From: Legionella lansingensis
GTDB taxonomy: Bacteria > Pseudomonadota > Gammaproteobacteria > Legionellales > Legionellaceae
DNA: 64,000 nucleotides
Direction of reading: 5' to 3'
NCBI RefSeq assembly: GCF_900187355.1
Contig: NZ_LT906451.1
Span: 1,418,501-1,482,500 of the forward strand
The translations under genes and the position numbers were made by a program. A model generated the notes under the pieces. The model did not search any database. It worked only from the letters and a program-made list of their open reading frames with translations, and had not been told where the DNA came from. The stretch's first letter is position 1. Each line of letters opens with the position of its first letter. Of the stretch, positions 1 to 8,969 are shown in pieces.

Positions 1-374
1 TGTCAGCCCTGAAAAAAGAGGTCTTTGGCCCGGTATTACATGTGATTCGTTACAAGCGTAAGGCCCTGGATGAGGTGATTCAACAAATTAACAGTACGGG
101 CTATGGTTTAACTTTGGGAATACATAGTCGTATTAACCAAACGGTTGAGTATATACGCCAACGTGTTCATGCAGGAAACTGCTATGTAAACCGAAACATG
201 ATCGGAGCTGTTGTTGGCTTGCAACCTTTTGGTGGTGAGGGGCTATCGGGAACGGGACCTAAGGCCGGTGGTCCTCACTATTTATTGCGTTTATGTCATG
301 AGCGTACGTTTACTGTGGACACTACGGCGGCTGGTGGGAATGCAAGTTTGATGTCGATTCCTGAGGGGTATTAG
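1..374 (+). CDS. putA: PutA C-terminus (proline dehydrogenase / P5C dehydrogenase), 5' partial
   Basis: This is the 3' end of a bifunctional proline-catabolism enzyme that oxidises proline to glutamate. The frame is open from base 3 to the TAG at 372-374, so the gene enters from the left edge; the GTG at 42 is internal. The visible part is the C-terminal end of the aldehyde-dehydrogenase domain. It begins with an EVFGPVLHV-type segment and carries the motif QPFGGEGLSGTGPKAGGP, which is characteristic of P5C dehydrogenase in PutA. About 123 codons are visible of a family that is usually over 1000 residues. The tail has no extra domain after the ALDH end. A convergent permease gene follows. The call is confident for the P5C dehydrogenase domain; that the missing part is a full PutA is inferred from the C-terminal sequence. 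Confidence 0.88.
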   Translation, partial: SALKKEVFGPVLHVIRYKRKALDEVIQQINSTGYGLTLGIHSRINQTVEYIRQRVHAGNCYVNRNMIGAVVGLQPFGGEGLSGTGPKAGGPHYLLRLCHERTFTVDTTAAGGNASLMSIPEGY

Positions 375-404
375 ACATTTCGCTTCCTTCTAATCGTTTC
401 CAAA

Positions 405-435
405 GAGAGCTCCTCATCTCAGGGTAGGTGCTCTC
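405..435. terminator. Hairpin between convergent putA and permease genes
   Basis: GAGAGC at 405-410 pairs with GCTCTC at 430-435, and after a T/T mismatch CCT also pairs with AGG. The stem lies between two genes that end facing each other, so it could stop transcription in either direction. The flanking T runs are short (CCTTT on the right, AAAG on the left), so this is a plausible but not strong intrinsic terminator. Confidence 0.45.
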
Positions 436-474
436 CTTTCGTGCCACCCCTCGTTCAAGATCGTTAATCGAGCT

Positions 475-1887
475 TTAATCCACATAATGGTCTGGATGGG
501 TTTTATCAAAAACTTCTTCATGTTTTTTTGCATAACGCCAAGGCAAGACAACAAATAAAAATAAACCCCCGATAAGAAAAATTTCAAAGAAATAGACATT
601 GCTAATTGGTATTTGTGTTGGAGGAACAAAGCCAATCAGCATTGCAAGCAGACAGCATAAAATTCCAACCCCAGCAACTAACCACATTACTAAATTACCT
701 CCGGGGATTTTGTAAGCACGAGGCTGATCGGGCTTACTGTAGCGTAATTTAATTGCCGCAGAAAACATAAATACATAAACCAATAGAGCCATTTGTGCGC
801 TTAAATCACTTAAAATCCAATAAGCGGCATTGATCGTGTCAAACAGGATAAATACTGAACTTAATAAAGAAAAAATAATGGCTTGGGTGATTAGAATAGC
901 GACAGGAGCTCCATAGCGGTTAACTTTGGAAAACACCTCTGGAAGAGAGCCATCCCGAGCTGAAACAAGTAATCCTTTGGTAGGACCAATAATCCACGCT
1001 GATACACCGCTTAGCCCCCCAAGAATGATGAGCACGGCCATGACTGCAGTCATCCAGCCAGCATTATAAGTTTTAAAAAATACTGCATAGGCATCAATTA
1101 ACCCGGATACAACGCTTAGCTGCTGATTAGGCACAACAATTACAATGGCCAGTGAACCAAACACGAGTGTTGCAAAAATAATAAACGTTGAATACAAAAT
1201 AGCTCTTGGGTAGTCACGTTGAGGATTTTTAACTTCTTCAGCATGAACAGCTGACATCTCCATGCCAAGTAAACCAAAGAGCACCGCTGAAAAAAGGGAT
1301 AAATTACCTAAAGAGCTGAAATCAGGTAGCCATGTTAAAGACGTATCTACAGCAAGAGGGCGCCCTTGAAAGAGCCAAATTGTCCCTAAAATGCTAACAC
1401 CCAGCATTGGCAATATCGTTCCAATACTGGCACCTATAATACTTATGAGGCTGGAAACTCGCATCCCGAAGCAGTTTAAAATAGTAAATAGCCAAAATAA
1501 GCTTAACGTTGTCCCTAACAGGTAAAATTTATTATTAGCAAGTTGTGGAGCAAAAAGATAAGACAAGGTTGCAGCGATAAAAGCAAGTATCGTGGGGTAC
1601 CAGACCACGTTATAGATCCATTGTAGCCAAATAGTGATAAAGCCCGCCCGTCGTCCAAAGGCTTCTCGAACCCACACATACAAACCACCTGTATTGGGAT
1701 AGGCGGTTGCTAGCTCAGCGGCTACTAAGGCGACTGGAATAAAGAAAGTGAAAGCAGCAATCAGATAATAAGACACCAAGGGCAAGCCTAATTTTGCACT
1801 GATGGGCAGTGTTCGCAAGCTATCAACAGCAATAACATTGATCATGACCAAAGAAAACACGGACAAAACTTTTTTAGAATGAGGCAT
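475..1887 (-). CDS. APC-family amino acid permease/antiporter (GadC-like)
   Basis: This is a 470-residue inner-membrane transporter of the amino acid-polyamine-organocation superfamily. About twelve hydrophobic segments are spread over the whole length. The first segments carry the family pattern LRTLPISAKLGLPLVSYY followed by AELATAYPNTGGLYVWV, typical of glutamate/GABA-antiporter-like members. The HAEEVKNPQRDYPRAI loop after the sixth segment is also an APC hallmark. An AGGATTCAC sequence precedes the ATG and gives a usable ribosome site. It converges on putA, which would fit amino-acid catabolism, but the substrate cannot be read from the sequence. The C-terminal tail is short and charged and does not clearly match the GadC plug. 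The family is certain, the exact substrate unknown. Confidence 0.85.
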   Translation of the reverse strand: MPHSKKVLSVFSLVMINVIAVDSLRTLPISAKLGLPLVSYYLIAAFTFFIPVALVAAELATAYPNTGGLYVWVREAFGRRAGFITIWLQWIYNVVWYPTILAFIAATLSYLFAPQLANNKFYLLGTTLSLFWLFTILNCFGMRVSSLISIIGASIGTILPMLGVSILGTIWLFQGRPLAVDTSLTWLPDFSSLGNLSLFSAVLFGLLGMEMSAVHAEEVKNPQRDYPRAILYSTFIIFATLVFGSLAIVIVVPNQQLSVVSGLIDAYAVFFKTYNAGWMTAVMAVLIILGGLSGVSAWIIGPTKGLLVSARDGSLPEVFSKVNRYGAPVAILITQAIIFSLLSSVFILFDTINAAYWILSDLSAQMALLVYVFMFSAAIKLRYSKPDQPRAYKIPGGNLVMWLVAGVGILCCLLAMLIGFVPPTQIPISNVYFFEIFLIGGLFLFVVLPWRYAKKHEEVFDKTHPDHYVD

Positions 1888-2053
1888 GTGAATCCTAGGT
1901 GCTAAGAAAAAATTTAGTATGAACTATGGGCTACGCAAGTAGCTAGATTTGTAGCGGCAAAATTTAACAGTTTAACTATATAAAATCAATCTGCTCTGTT
2001 TGAAGACCTTCAGAGGCGGGGTGCACTGCCATTAAGTTAAGCGATTTCGCATT

Positions 2054-2133
2054 CCTGCGGTATCCACTTGCTCAGAGTAATGAGGGGACTCACCGAACTT
2101 ATGGATACCGCGGTCAAGGCCGCGGTAATTCGA
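2054..2133. repeat. REP-like palindromic doublet, copy A
   Basis: This is a degenerate copy of an element also found near 38.1 and 53.7 kb. The left half keeps CTGCGGTATCCACTTG and AGAGTAATG. The right half keeps GGATACCGCGG and forms a hairpin, ACCGCGG (2107-2113) pairing with CCGCGGT (2120-2126). It sits just after the 3' end of the acnA gene and could stabilise or terminate its transcript. The whole gap 1888-2161 holds nothing else I can support. Confidence 0.7.
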
Positions 2134-2161
2134 TAAGGAAGGAGGAATTTATGCAATAAGT

Positions 2162-4855
2162 TTACATTAAATTTCGCAATACATATTGCAAAATGCCTCC
2201 GTGACGGTAATAACCTAGTTCATTGTTAGTGTCGATGCGACAAAGGACTTCAATATTTTCCTGAGTACCATCCAAACGTTCAATCAACACAGGCAATTTC
2301 GCGCCAGCCTTTAAGGAGTCATCCACTTCAATACTAATGCGCTCCGTGCCATCCAAGCCTAATGTCATGCGGTTGATGCCTGCTTGAAATTGCAGAGGTA
2401 ATACCCCCATTCCAATTAAATTTGAGCGATGTATCCGCTCAAAGCTTTCTGTGATGACTGCCTTAACACCTAATAAATTCGTTCCTTTGGCAGCCCAGTC
2501 GCGTGAGGAGCCAGTACCATATTCTTTACCAGCGATAACCACTAGATCGGCTCCTTCTTTTTGGTAGAGCATTGCAGCGTCATAAATAGGCATCACCTTA
2601 TCGGAAGGAATATGACGCGTTACTCCGCCTTCAATATCAGGTGTCATTTCATTACGAATGCGAATATTAGCAAACGTTCCTCGCATCATAACTTCATGAT
2701 TCCCACGTCTTGAACCATAGGAGTTAAAATCAGCCTCGCTTACTCCTTTGGATTTTAAATATAATCCGGCAGGCGAATTTGCCTTAATAGAGCCAGCAGG
2801 AGAGATGTGATCTGTCGTAATGGAATCACCTAAAAGTGCTAAAATGTAAGCCTTTTTAATTGATTTAATAGATTCAGGTTTTGCTGCGAGATTTTCAAAA
2901 AAGGGAGGGTGCTGAATATAAGTGGAACTTGCTATCCAATGGTAAGTTGAACCACTGCCCGTTGGAATAGCTTGCCAGTGATCATCACCTTTAAATACCT
3001 CAGCATACTCTTTACGGAACATTGTGCCAGACACCTTTGCTACTTCAGATGCTACTTCCGCATTGCTTGGCCAAATATCTTTTAGAAATACTTCCTTGCC
3101 ATGCTTATCATGACCAATAGGATCTTTACTTAAATCAATGCAAGTCGTTCCACTTAAGGCGAAAGCCACGACAAGTGGAGGCGAAGCGAGCCAGTTAGCG
3201 CGCACTTGTGGATGTACCCTTCCTTCGAAATTACGATTACCGGAAAGCACAGAGCACACCACTAAATCATTATCATTAACACATTCTGCGATGGCATCAG
3301 GTAGAGGGCCAGAATTTCCAATACATGTAGTGCAGCCATAACCCACCAAATTAAAGCCTAATTGGTCTAAATAATCTTGTAACCCGGCACGCTTTAAGTA
3401 GTCAGTGACCACCTTCGAGCCCGGGGCCAGAGAAGATTTAACCCAAGGTTTACGAGTTAATCCTTTTTCAATTGCTTTCTTGGCCACCAAGCCTGCTGCC
3501 ATTAATACACTAGGGTTAGACGTGTTGGTGCAGCTGGTAATCGCAGCAATGACGACATGACCATGTTGCATGGTGAAATCATGGTCTTTGACTGAGAATT
3601 TGGTATTTTTCTCAAGCGTTTTACCAACGTCTCCTAAAAAATTATCAAAAGTTGGCGCTAACGATTGCAAATTCACTTTATCCTGAGGACGTTTCGGGCC
3701 GGCCAGTGAAGGTTCAACAGTTGCTAGGTCTAGATTTAAGACGTCCGTAAAAACGGGATCTTCTGTGTCTTTGTCATACCATAAGCCTTGCGCTTTGCAA
3801 TAGGCTTCAACCAAAGCAATGGTATGGGCATCACGTCCGGTTAATTCCAGATAGCGCAATGTTTCCTTATCGACAGGGAAAAAGCCGCAAGTGGCTCCGT
3901 ATTCAGGGGCCATGTTAGAAATGGTCGCACGATCGGCTAATGGTAGATCAGCAAGTCCTGGACCATAAAATTCAACAAATTTACCTACGACTCCTTTTTT
4001 GCGCAGCATTTGCGTTACGGTTAAGACTAAGTCTGTTGCTGTAATGCCTTCTCTAAGTTTTCCGGTAAATTTAAATCCTATGACTTCAGGAATTAACATC
4101 GAAACGGGTTGACCTAGCATGGCTGCTTCAGCCTCAATGCCTCCAACGCCCCAACCCAATACACCTAGGCCATTAATCATAGTGGTGTGTGAATCTGTGC
4201 CTACAAGTGTATCTGGATAAGCATAATGGACTCCTTCATCCTCGCTTGACCAGACTGTCTTGCCTAAATACTCCAAATTTACCTGATGGCAGATTCCTGT
4301 ACCTGGAGGCACTACTTGGAAATTAGCAAAGGCTTTTTGTCCCCAACGCAAAAACTCATAACGTTCTTTATTTCGTTGAATCTCAATAGCCGTATTAATT
4401 TCAAGAGCATCACGAGTGGCAAATTTATCGACCATAACAGAGTGATCAATGACTAAGTCTACACGCGAAAGAGGAGAGATTTTCTCAGGATTACCACCCA
4501 ATTTGGCGAGAGCGTCACGCATGGCTGCTAAATCAACTACCGCTGGTACACCCGTAAAATCCTGCATTAATACTCTTGCCGGACGATAAGCAATTTCATG
4601 TTGCGATGTTCTTGTTTTTAACCAATCGGCAAGTGCTTTAATATCATTGGTGTGAACTGTGGTGCCGTCTTCAAAACGTAACAAATTTTCAAACAACACC
4701 TTCAGAGAGTAGGGTAAGTGATTGATCTCGGGAAAATGTTTTTTCTCAGCTTCCTTTAGACTAAAGTAGTGATATGTTTTCCCATCGACAGATAATTGAG
4801 ATGCAGTTGAGAGACTGTCTTTACCCACTTTCATATACGACTCCGTTGAGTTCAA
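2162..4855 (-). CDS. acnA: Aconitate hydratase A
   Basis: Cytoplasmic TCA-cycle enzyme that interconverts citrate and isocitrate through a [4Fe-4S] cluster. The 897-residue length matches AcnA. The three cluster ligands are visible as Cys442 in SCTNTSNP and Cys508 and Cys511 in [11 protein letters not shown]. Other signature blocks are [19 protein letters not shown] near residue 90, [19 protein letters not shown] near 220 and [17 protein letters not shown] near 780, followed by [18 protein letters not shown]. The order is the single-polypeptide aconitase arrangement with the swivel domain at the C-terminus. A second in-frame ATG lies at codon 8 and could be the true start. Nothing looks damaged. 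It stands alone, with a small secreted-protein gene upstream on the same strand. Confidence 0.98.
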   Translation of the reverse strand: MNSTESYMKVGKDSLSTASQLSVDGKTYHYFSLKEAEKKHFPEINHLPYSLKVLFENLLRFEDGTTVHTNDIKALADWLKTRTSQHEIAYRPARVLMQDFTGVPAVVDLAAMRDALAKLGGNPEKISPLSRVDLVIDHSVMVDKFATRDALEINTAIEIQRNKERYEFLRWGQKAFANFQVVPPGTGICHQVNLEYLGKTVWSSEDEGVHYAYPDTLVGTDSHTTMINGLGVLGWGVGGIEAEAAMLGQPVSMLIPEVIGFKFTGKLREGITATDLVLTVTQMLRKKGVVGKFVEFYGPGLADLPLADRATISNMAPEYGATCGFFPVDKETLRYLELTGRDAHTIALVEAYCKAQGLWYDKDTEDPVFTDVLNLDLATVEPSLAGPKRPQDKVNLQSLAPTFDNFLGDVGKTLEKNTKFSVKDHDFTMQHGHVVIAAITSCTNTSNPSVLMAAGLVAKKAIEKGLTRKPWVKSSLAPGSKVVTDYLKRAGLQDYLDQLGFNLVGYGCTTCIGNSGPLPDAIAECVNDNDLVVCSVLSGNRNFEGRVHPQVRANWLASPPLVVAFALSGTTCIDLSKDPIGHDKHGKEVFLKDIWPSNAEVASEVAKVSGTMFRKEYAEVFKGDDHWQAIPTGSGSTYHWIASSTYIQHPPFFENLAAKPESIKSIKKAYILALLGDSITTDHISPAGSIKANSPAGLYLKSKGVSEADFNSYGSRRGNHEVMMRGTFANIRIRNEMTPDIEGGVTRHIPSDKVMPIYDAAMLYQKEGADLVVIAGKEYGTGSSRDWAAKGTNLLGVKAVITESFERIHRSNLIGMGVLPLQFQAGINRMTLGLDGTERISIEVDDSLKAGAKLPVLIERLDGTQENIEVLCRIDTNNELGYYRHGGILQYVLRNLM

Positions 4856-4919
4856 AAACGCTAATCATAGCTGAAATGTAGCAATTTTTCATGGGTAATT
4901 TAGAAGTAGAATTTTAATG

Positions 4920-5234
4920 TTAGATACAGCGCTTTGCACAGCGGATTACCACACCATTCCAGTTGATTAGACAACTTCGTTGACATCGATAGCCGTGACG
5001 ATAGTAATAGGAACGCCAGCCAGTCCAATAAGCTCCACGATGATATCGCCAGGGTGCGTAATAGTAACGATATGGGTAATAACGATCATAATGATAATGA
5101 TATGGATAATACCGATCATAGACATAGTATTTTTTTGCCTGTGCTGTGGTTGCGAAAGCCATAGCTAAAAAAAGAAGAGCAGAGACAACAATGATAGGAA
5201 GCAGTCTAAGCTTTTTAACAGAACAACTATTCAT
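4920..5234 (-). CDS. Small secreted Tyr/His/Arg-rich protein
   Basis: A 104-residue protein of unknown function. Residues 1-33 form a clear signal peptide: KKLR, a hydrophobic core LPIIVVSALLFLAMAFA, then a TTAQA|K cleavage site. The mature part is exceptionally rich in tyrosine, with repeated DRYYPYHYHY- and RYYPYRYYY-like units, plus His, Arg and Trp. Four cysteines lie at the end (RCQRSCL...RCAKRCI), suggesting two disulfides in the periplasm or outside the cell. It lies downstream of the region before acnA, in the same direction but 64 bp away. No family is recognised. Such proteins could bind metals or surfaces, but that is speculation. Confidence 0.75.
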   Translation of the reverse strand: MNSCSVKKLRLLPIIVVSALLFLAMAFATTAQAKKYYVYDRYYPYHYHYDRYYPYRYYYAPWRYHRGAYWTGWRSYYYRHGYRCQRSCLINWNGVVIRCAKRCI

Positions 5235-5318
5235 ATCTTTGGCCTTAACCTCAGAGTCATTCTAAAAGTATAGCCAATTGTTCAATATTTGAACAATAAT
5301 GATGTTTTTGCAGAGGCT

Positions 5319-5366
5319 AGGGTCTGTTGACATTTGCAGCCGTGAAAGCAATTGTCAACAGACCCT
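5319..5366. repeat. 14-bp perfect inverted repeat, shared with a site at 61.97 kb
   Basis: AGGGTCTGTTGACA at 5319-5332 is perfectly repeated in inverted orientation as TGTCAACAGACCCT at 5353-5366, with 20 bp between. The right arm supplies the stop codon of the gene that ends at 5365. A single arm with the same flanks recurs at 61967-61980 next to another gene 3' end. It looks like the end sequence of a short mobile element or a terminator-like repeat. Confidence 0.7.
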
Positions 5367-5808
5367 AAGGAAGGTTTAAAAATTTTGCTTTTATTTCTGA
5401 CCTTGTCATCCGTTCTGCTCGCTTCCTAAAAGCAGCTTGCAATTCCAGAAAGAAAAGACCAGGACTTTCTTCCTTTGTTTGTTCTTTTTCTAATTCTAAA
5501 GGTTGCTCTGTATTTCCCGTTTTGCTGAGAGGGGTCAGCAAGTTTAAGGTGCTCGTTCTTTGTTGATAGTTATGGATAAGTGTTTTCACAGCAGAGGCGA
5601 AATGAGGATTATCCTCAAAAGAGATAACAGCAGAAGCAGACAGTTGTCCAATTAAGTCTAAATCTGAATGGCGTTCAGGAAAATTGCGTATTTCATCGAG
5701 GATGAGAAGTAACTTGGAGTAAATTTGCTGATGGTTCTTATCTTTAGATTTCGTGTAAGTTTTAACTAGTACTTCAAATAGGTAGCGACATTCCTTGCTG
5801 AGTGACAT
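5365..5808 (-). CDS. Hypothetical protein, 147 aa
   Basis: The protein is not recognised. It is soluble, largely helical by composition, and has no signal peptide or membrane segment. The N-terminal half (SLSKECRYLFEVLVKTY onward) looks like a small helical domain. Residues 95-115 are a Glu/Lys/Gln-rich linker, and the end is basic (RKRAERMTRSEIKAKFLNLP). The stop TAG lies inside the right arm of an inverted repeat, so the original C-terminus may have been changed by insertion of that element. A Glu-rich stretch near the C-terminus would be compatible with a Dot/Icm secretion signal, but the evidence is weak. The upstream region GGGAATGAACA gives a modest ribosome site. Confidence 0.6.
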   Translation of the reverse strand: MSLSKECRYLFEVLVKTYTKSKDKNHQQIYSKLLLILDEIRNFPERHSDLDLIGQLSASAVISFEDNPHFASAVKTLIHNYQQRTSTLNLLTPLSKTGNTEQPLELEKEQTKEESPGLFFLELQAAFRKRAERMTRSEIKAKFLNLP

Positions 5809-6054
5809 TGTTCATTCCCTCCATGACCTTGATTCATTAAACATCAATCGGAGTTAAAGTGCAACAAGTAGATCATAATTAAATAAACTAATTTTGATTT
5901 TATTTTGATTTCAGAGGCTTAGTATCACAAAAAAATTTCTCTAAATCTGAAGATCTACTCACTATCTACTAGCTTTGCTTTCTGAGCATGGGTATCATGA
6001 GGTGTTGTGAAATTTAAAAATATGTTTTTTTAAGAGAAAAAGAGAGACTCTGGT

Positions 6055-6082
6055 TTGAGCAACCTGTTTAGAGGGCTATAAT
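6055..6082 (+). promoter_or_regulatory. Sigma-70 type promoter for the Thr-rich membrane protein
   Basis: TTGAGC at 6055-6060 and a perfect TATAAT at 6077-6082 are separated by 16 bp, about 36 bp before the ATG at 6118. A ribosome site (ATAGGAGAAAGTC) follows. The rest of the gap from 5809 to 6054 is AT-rich and shows no gene or clear structure. Confidence 0.65.
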
Positions 6083-6117
6083 TACATTGTTTAAATAAGG
6101 AAATATAGGAGAAAGTC

Positions 6118-6456
6118 ATGGCTGATCGAAATGATAGTAGTGTCGGTATCGTAGCTATTATTGTGATAATAATTCTAGCCGGTATCGCGCTATGGTACTT
6201 CTTTGGAGCTCCTCGCTCAACAACCACTACAGTAGACACGACTGTAGAAACACCTGTAACTACACCAACACCACCAAGTACGATTACTCCCTCCGATGAT
6301 AAGGGTGCGTCCAGTACAACAACACCTAGTACTACCCCGGGTACTCCAGGTACAACTGATACCACTACGGGTACTCAAGGTACGACAGGCACTACCGATA
6401 CCACAAATACCGGAACAGGTACTACTAACACTAACACGGGTACCACTAATCCTTAA
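6118..6456 (+). CDS. Single-pass membrane protein with Thr/Gly-rich tail
   Basis: 112 residues. After a short hydrophilic start (MADRNDSSVG) a hydrophobic helix covers residues 11-30 (IVAIIVIIILAGIALWYFFG). The rest is low complexity: Thr, Ser, Pro and Gly with a few Asp, in imperfect units such as TTDTT, GTTGTTDTTN and TGTTNTNTGT. No Cys is present, so it is not a lipoprotein. The likely topology is an inner-membrane anchor with an extended periplasmic tail. It has its own promoter and a strong terminator, so it is a single-gene unit. Low-complexity coding repeats of this type can change length by slippage. Function is unknown. Confidence 0.75.
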   Translation: MADRNDSSVGIVAIIVIIILAGIALWYFFGAPRSTTTTVDTTVETPVTTPTPPSTITPSDDKGASSTTTPSTTPGTPGTTDTTTGTQGTTGTTDTTNTGTGTTNTNTGTTNP

Positions 6457-6468
6457 TCAAAGGTATAT

Positions 6469-6502
6469 AAAAGTTAGCTCAGATGATTCTGAGCTAACTT
6501 TT
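6469..6502 (+). terminator. Strong intrinsic terminator
   Basis: A perfect 14-bp stem, AAAAGTTAGCTCAG (6469-6482) with CTGAGCTAACTTTT (6489-6502), and a 6-base loop. It is followed by TATTTG and starts 13 bp after the stop of the Thr-rich gene. The A and T ends make it potentially bidirectional. Confidence 0.9.
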
Positions 6503-6592
6503 ATTTGATTGCCAGGAATAAGCATTGTCAGAAAATGATGAAATGACCGATCCATAATTATTTTTTGCTTAAAAGAAATTAGAGATAGTTTT

Positions 6593-7717
6593 ATGCACAG
6601 AAATAGGAATGCTGCCAGAGAGCTGGTTTTTAGGCTTCTGGATTTGGCCGGTATTACAGTTAATGGAAGTGCGCTTTGGGATATACAGATCCATAATGAT
6701 CAATTCTACGCGCGAGTCCTACGAGATGCTGATTTAGGTTTGGGGGAATCCTACATAGAAGGTTGGTGGGATTGTCAGCGTATAGATCTTTTAATTGAGC
6801 GTATCGTCAAAGCAAATATCGAAAGTAAGTTAAAACGCAATCCGCAGCTTGCTTTCAAATTGTTGCTGTCTAAGGTATTTAATTTTCAAACCAAAAGGCG
6901 AGCCCTACAAGTGGGTAGGCATCATTATGATCTTGGGAATGATTTATTTAAGGCGATGTTGGATCGCAATATGAATTACACTTGTGCGTATTGGAAGAAC
7001 GCAGATACTTTGGATGAGGCACAGGTTGCTAAGTTAGAGCTGACATGTAAAAAATTACTCTTATCACCAGGATTGCGTTTGCTGGATATTGGTTGCGGGT
7101 GGGGCGCATTAGCAAAACATGCTGCAGAAAATTATGGTGTCTATGTGGTTGGTATTACAATTTCCAAGCAACAATACGAGTTTGCCAAAGAACAGTGCAA
7201 AAAATTGCCCATTGAAATTCGCTTTCAGGACTATCGCGATGTAACAGAAAAATTTGACCGCATTTGTTCTTTAGGGATGTTTGAGCATGTTGGCTATTTA
7301 AATTACCGCGAATATATGCAAATCATCAATCGCTGTTTAAATGATGATGGTCTATTTTTGTTACATACTATCGGAGGCAATGAAAGTACAACGCACGCTA
7401 TGCCTTGGATTACAAAATATATTTTTCCAAACAGTATGATCCCCTCTATCGCCCAAATAGGTACGGCTACGGAGAAATTATTAATCATGGAAGATTGGCA
7501 AAATTTAGGGATGGATTATTATAAAACACTAATGGTATGGCATCATAATTTTAATAGTCAATGGAATCAGTTAAAAACGACTTACGATGACAAATTTTTT
7601 AGGATGTGGAACTATTATTTGTTGAGTTCCGCCGCGGGCTTTAACACGCGAATGTTGCAACTTTGGCAAATTGTTTTTTCCAAAGGGCTTAAATTTAGAT
7701 ATGATGCGGCAAGGTGA
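6593..7717 (+). CDS. cfa: Cyclopropane-fatty-acyl-phospholipid synthase
   Basis: A 374-residue S-adenosylmethionine-dependent enzyme that adds a methylene bridge to unsaturated acyl chains of membrane phospholipids. The N-terminal domain holds DADLGLGESYIEGWWDC near residue 45. The catalytic domain has HHYDLGNDLFKAMLD near 115, MNYTCAYW near 128 and the SAM-binding loop LLDIGCGWGALAKHAAE near 162. MFEHVGYLNYREYM near 225 and HTIGGN near 255 are also conserved. The length matches the E. coli enzyme. The start ATG has only a weak ribosome site. The next gene begins 21 bp downstream on the same strand, so the two may be cotranscribed. Confidence 0.95.
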   Translation: MHRNRNAARELVFRLLDLAGITVNGSALWDIQIHNDQFYARVLRDADLGLGESYIEGWWDCQRIDLLIERIVKANIESKLKRNPQLAFKLLLSKVFNFQTKRRALQVGRHHYDLGNDLFKAMLDRNMNYTCAYWKNADTLDEAQVAKLELTCKKLLLSPGLRLLDIGCGWGALAKHAAENYGVYVVGITISKQQYEFAKEQCKKLPIEIRFQDYRDVTEKFDRICSLGMFEHVGYLNYREYMQIINRCLNDDGLFLLHTIGGNESTTHAMPWITKYIFPNSMIPSIAQIGTATEKLLIMEDWQNLGMDYYKTLMVWHHNFNSQWNQLKTTYDDKFFRMWNYYLLSSAAGFNTRMLQLWQIVFSKGLKFRYDAAR

Positions 7718-7738
7718 TTCAGCTTCTTTGGTTTCATT

Positions 7739-8935
7739 ATGACCATCATTAATCAAACTTCTCTTGCTAAATTGCGAAAGGACACTCCTGGATGCCAGAC
7801 TGTATTGCATTTTAATAATGCAGGAGCAGCATTGCCTCCGAGACAAGTGGTTGATGTAATCAAAAAGCATCTTGATTTGGAGGCGAGTATTGGCGGCTAT
7901 GAAGCTGCCGACCTGGTTTTACCCGATATTGAAACGTTTTATCAAGCTGCAGCAAGACTTATTAGTTGTGACCCGCAAGAGATCGCTTTTACGGAAAATG
8001 CCACTCGTGCCTGGGAGATGGCCTTCTATAGTTTGAAATTTAAGCCAGGGGATCGAATCCTGACCTCGGTCAGCGAATATGCGAGCAATTATCTGGCTTT
8101 TTTACACAAAGCAAAGCAGACTGGGATTATTATCGATGTAATCAATGATGATGCTGAGGGTCAACTAGATATTGAGGATTTAAAACAAAAGTTAAATGAG
8201 AATGTTAAATTAATTGCCATCACGCATGTTCCTACTCAGGGTGGTTTGGTTAATCCTGCAGTGGCGGTGGGAAAAATTGCTAATGATTATAACATTCCAT
8301 ATCTCTTAGACACTACGCAATCGGTTGGGCAACTCCCAATTGACGTCAATGAAATTGGCTGTGACTTCTTGTGCGCTACAGGAAGAAAGTATTTGCGTGG
8401 GCCTCGTGGGACAGGTTTTTTGTATGCAAAAAAAGCAATGATGGACCAATGTGATCCTCCTTTTGTTGATCTCCATGCAGCCACTTGGGTAGCAGATGAA
8501 GAATATGTTTTAAGAGCAGATGCACGACGTTTTGAAACTTGGGAACAAAACATCGCAGCAAAACTTGGTCTTCGTGCGGCAATTAATTATGCTCTGAACA
8601 TTGGCATCTCAACGATTTGGCATCGCATTCAGTTTTTAGCTGAAAAATTACGAGAACAGTTGGCACAAATTCCACATCTAGAGTTACAGGATTTAGGTAG
8701 ACAAAAATGCGGCATCGTCACATTTTGTAGTGAAAGGAAATCAGTCACGGAAATAAGAGAGCACTTAAGCCGTAAAAAGATTAATGTCTCTATATCATTG
8801 CAAGAATATGCTAGGTTGGATATGGCTAAACGCAACCTGCCTGCTTTATTACGAGCCTCTGTCCATTACTATAATTCAGAAGAAGAAGTTGACGTTTTTT
8901 GCAGAGAGGTTGCATCCGTGTTAAGCAGGAAATGA
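7739..8935 (+). CDS. Class V aminotransferase-fold PLP enzyme, possibly EgtE-like
   Basis: A 398-residue fold-type I PLP enzyme related to cysteine desulfurases and isopenicillin-N-epimerase-like proteins. Lys217 in CATGRKYLRGPRG is the expected Schiff-base lysine. LLDTTQSVGQLPID near residue 185 holds the PLP-binding Asp and Gln, and FNNAGAALPPRQV near 25 is the N-terminal substrate segment. The segment SIGGYEAAD near 50 resembles the ergothioneine lyase EgtE, and egtD and egtB are in the same window, 54 kb away. This makes an EgtE role (C-S lyase releasing ergothioneine) attractive, but a cysteine desulfurase-like role is equally possible from sequence alone. It follows cfa by 21 bp. Confidence 0.8.
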   Translation: MTIINQTSLAKLRKDTPGCQTVLHFNNAGAALPPRQVVDVIKKHLDLEASIGGYEAADLVLPDIETFYQAAARLISCDPQEIAFTENATRAWEMAFYSLKFKPGDRILTSVSEYASNYLAFLHKAKQTGIIIDVINDDAEGQLDIEDLKQKLNENVKLIAITHVPTQGGLVNPAVAVGKIANDYNIPYLLDTTQSVGQLPIDVNEIGCDFLCATGRKYLRGPRGTGFLYAKKAMMDQCDPPFVDLHAATWVADEEYVLRADARRFETWEQNIAAKLGLRAAINYALNIGISTIWHRIQFLAEKLREQLAQIPHLELQDLGRQKCGIVTFCSERKSVTEIREHLSRKKINVSISLQEYARLDMAKRNLPALLRASVHYYNSEEEVDVFCREVASVLSRK

Positions 8936-8969
8936 TGATAGCAATCTTTGAGGAATGAAAGCTGAGTTA

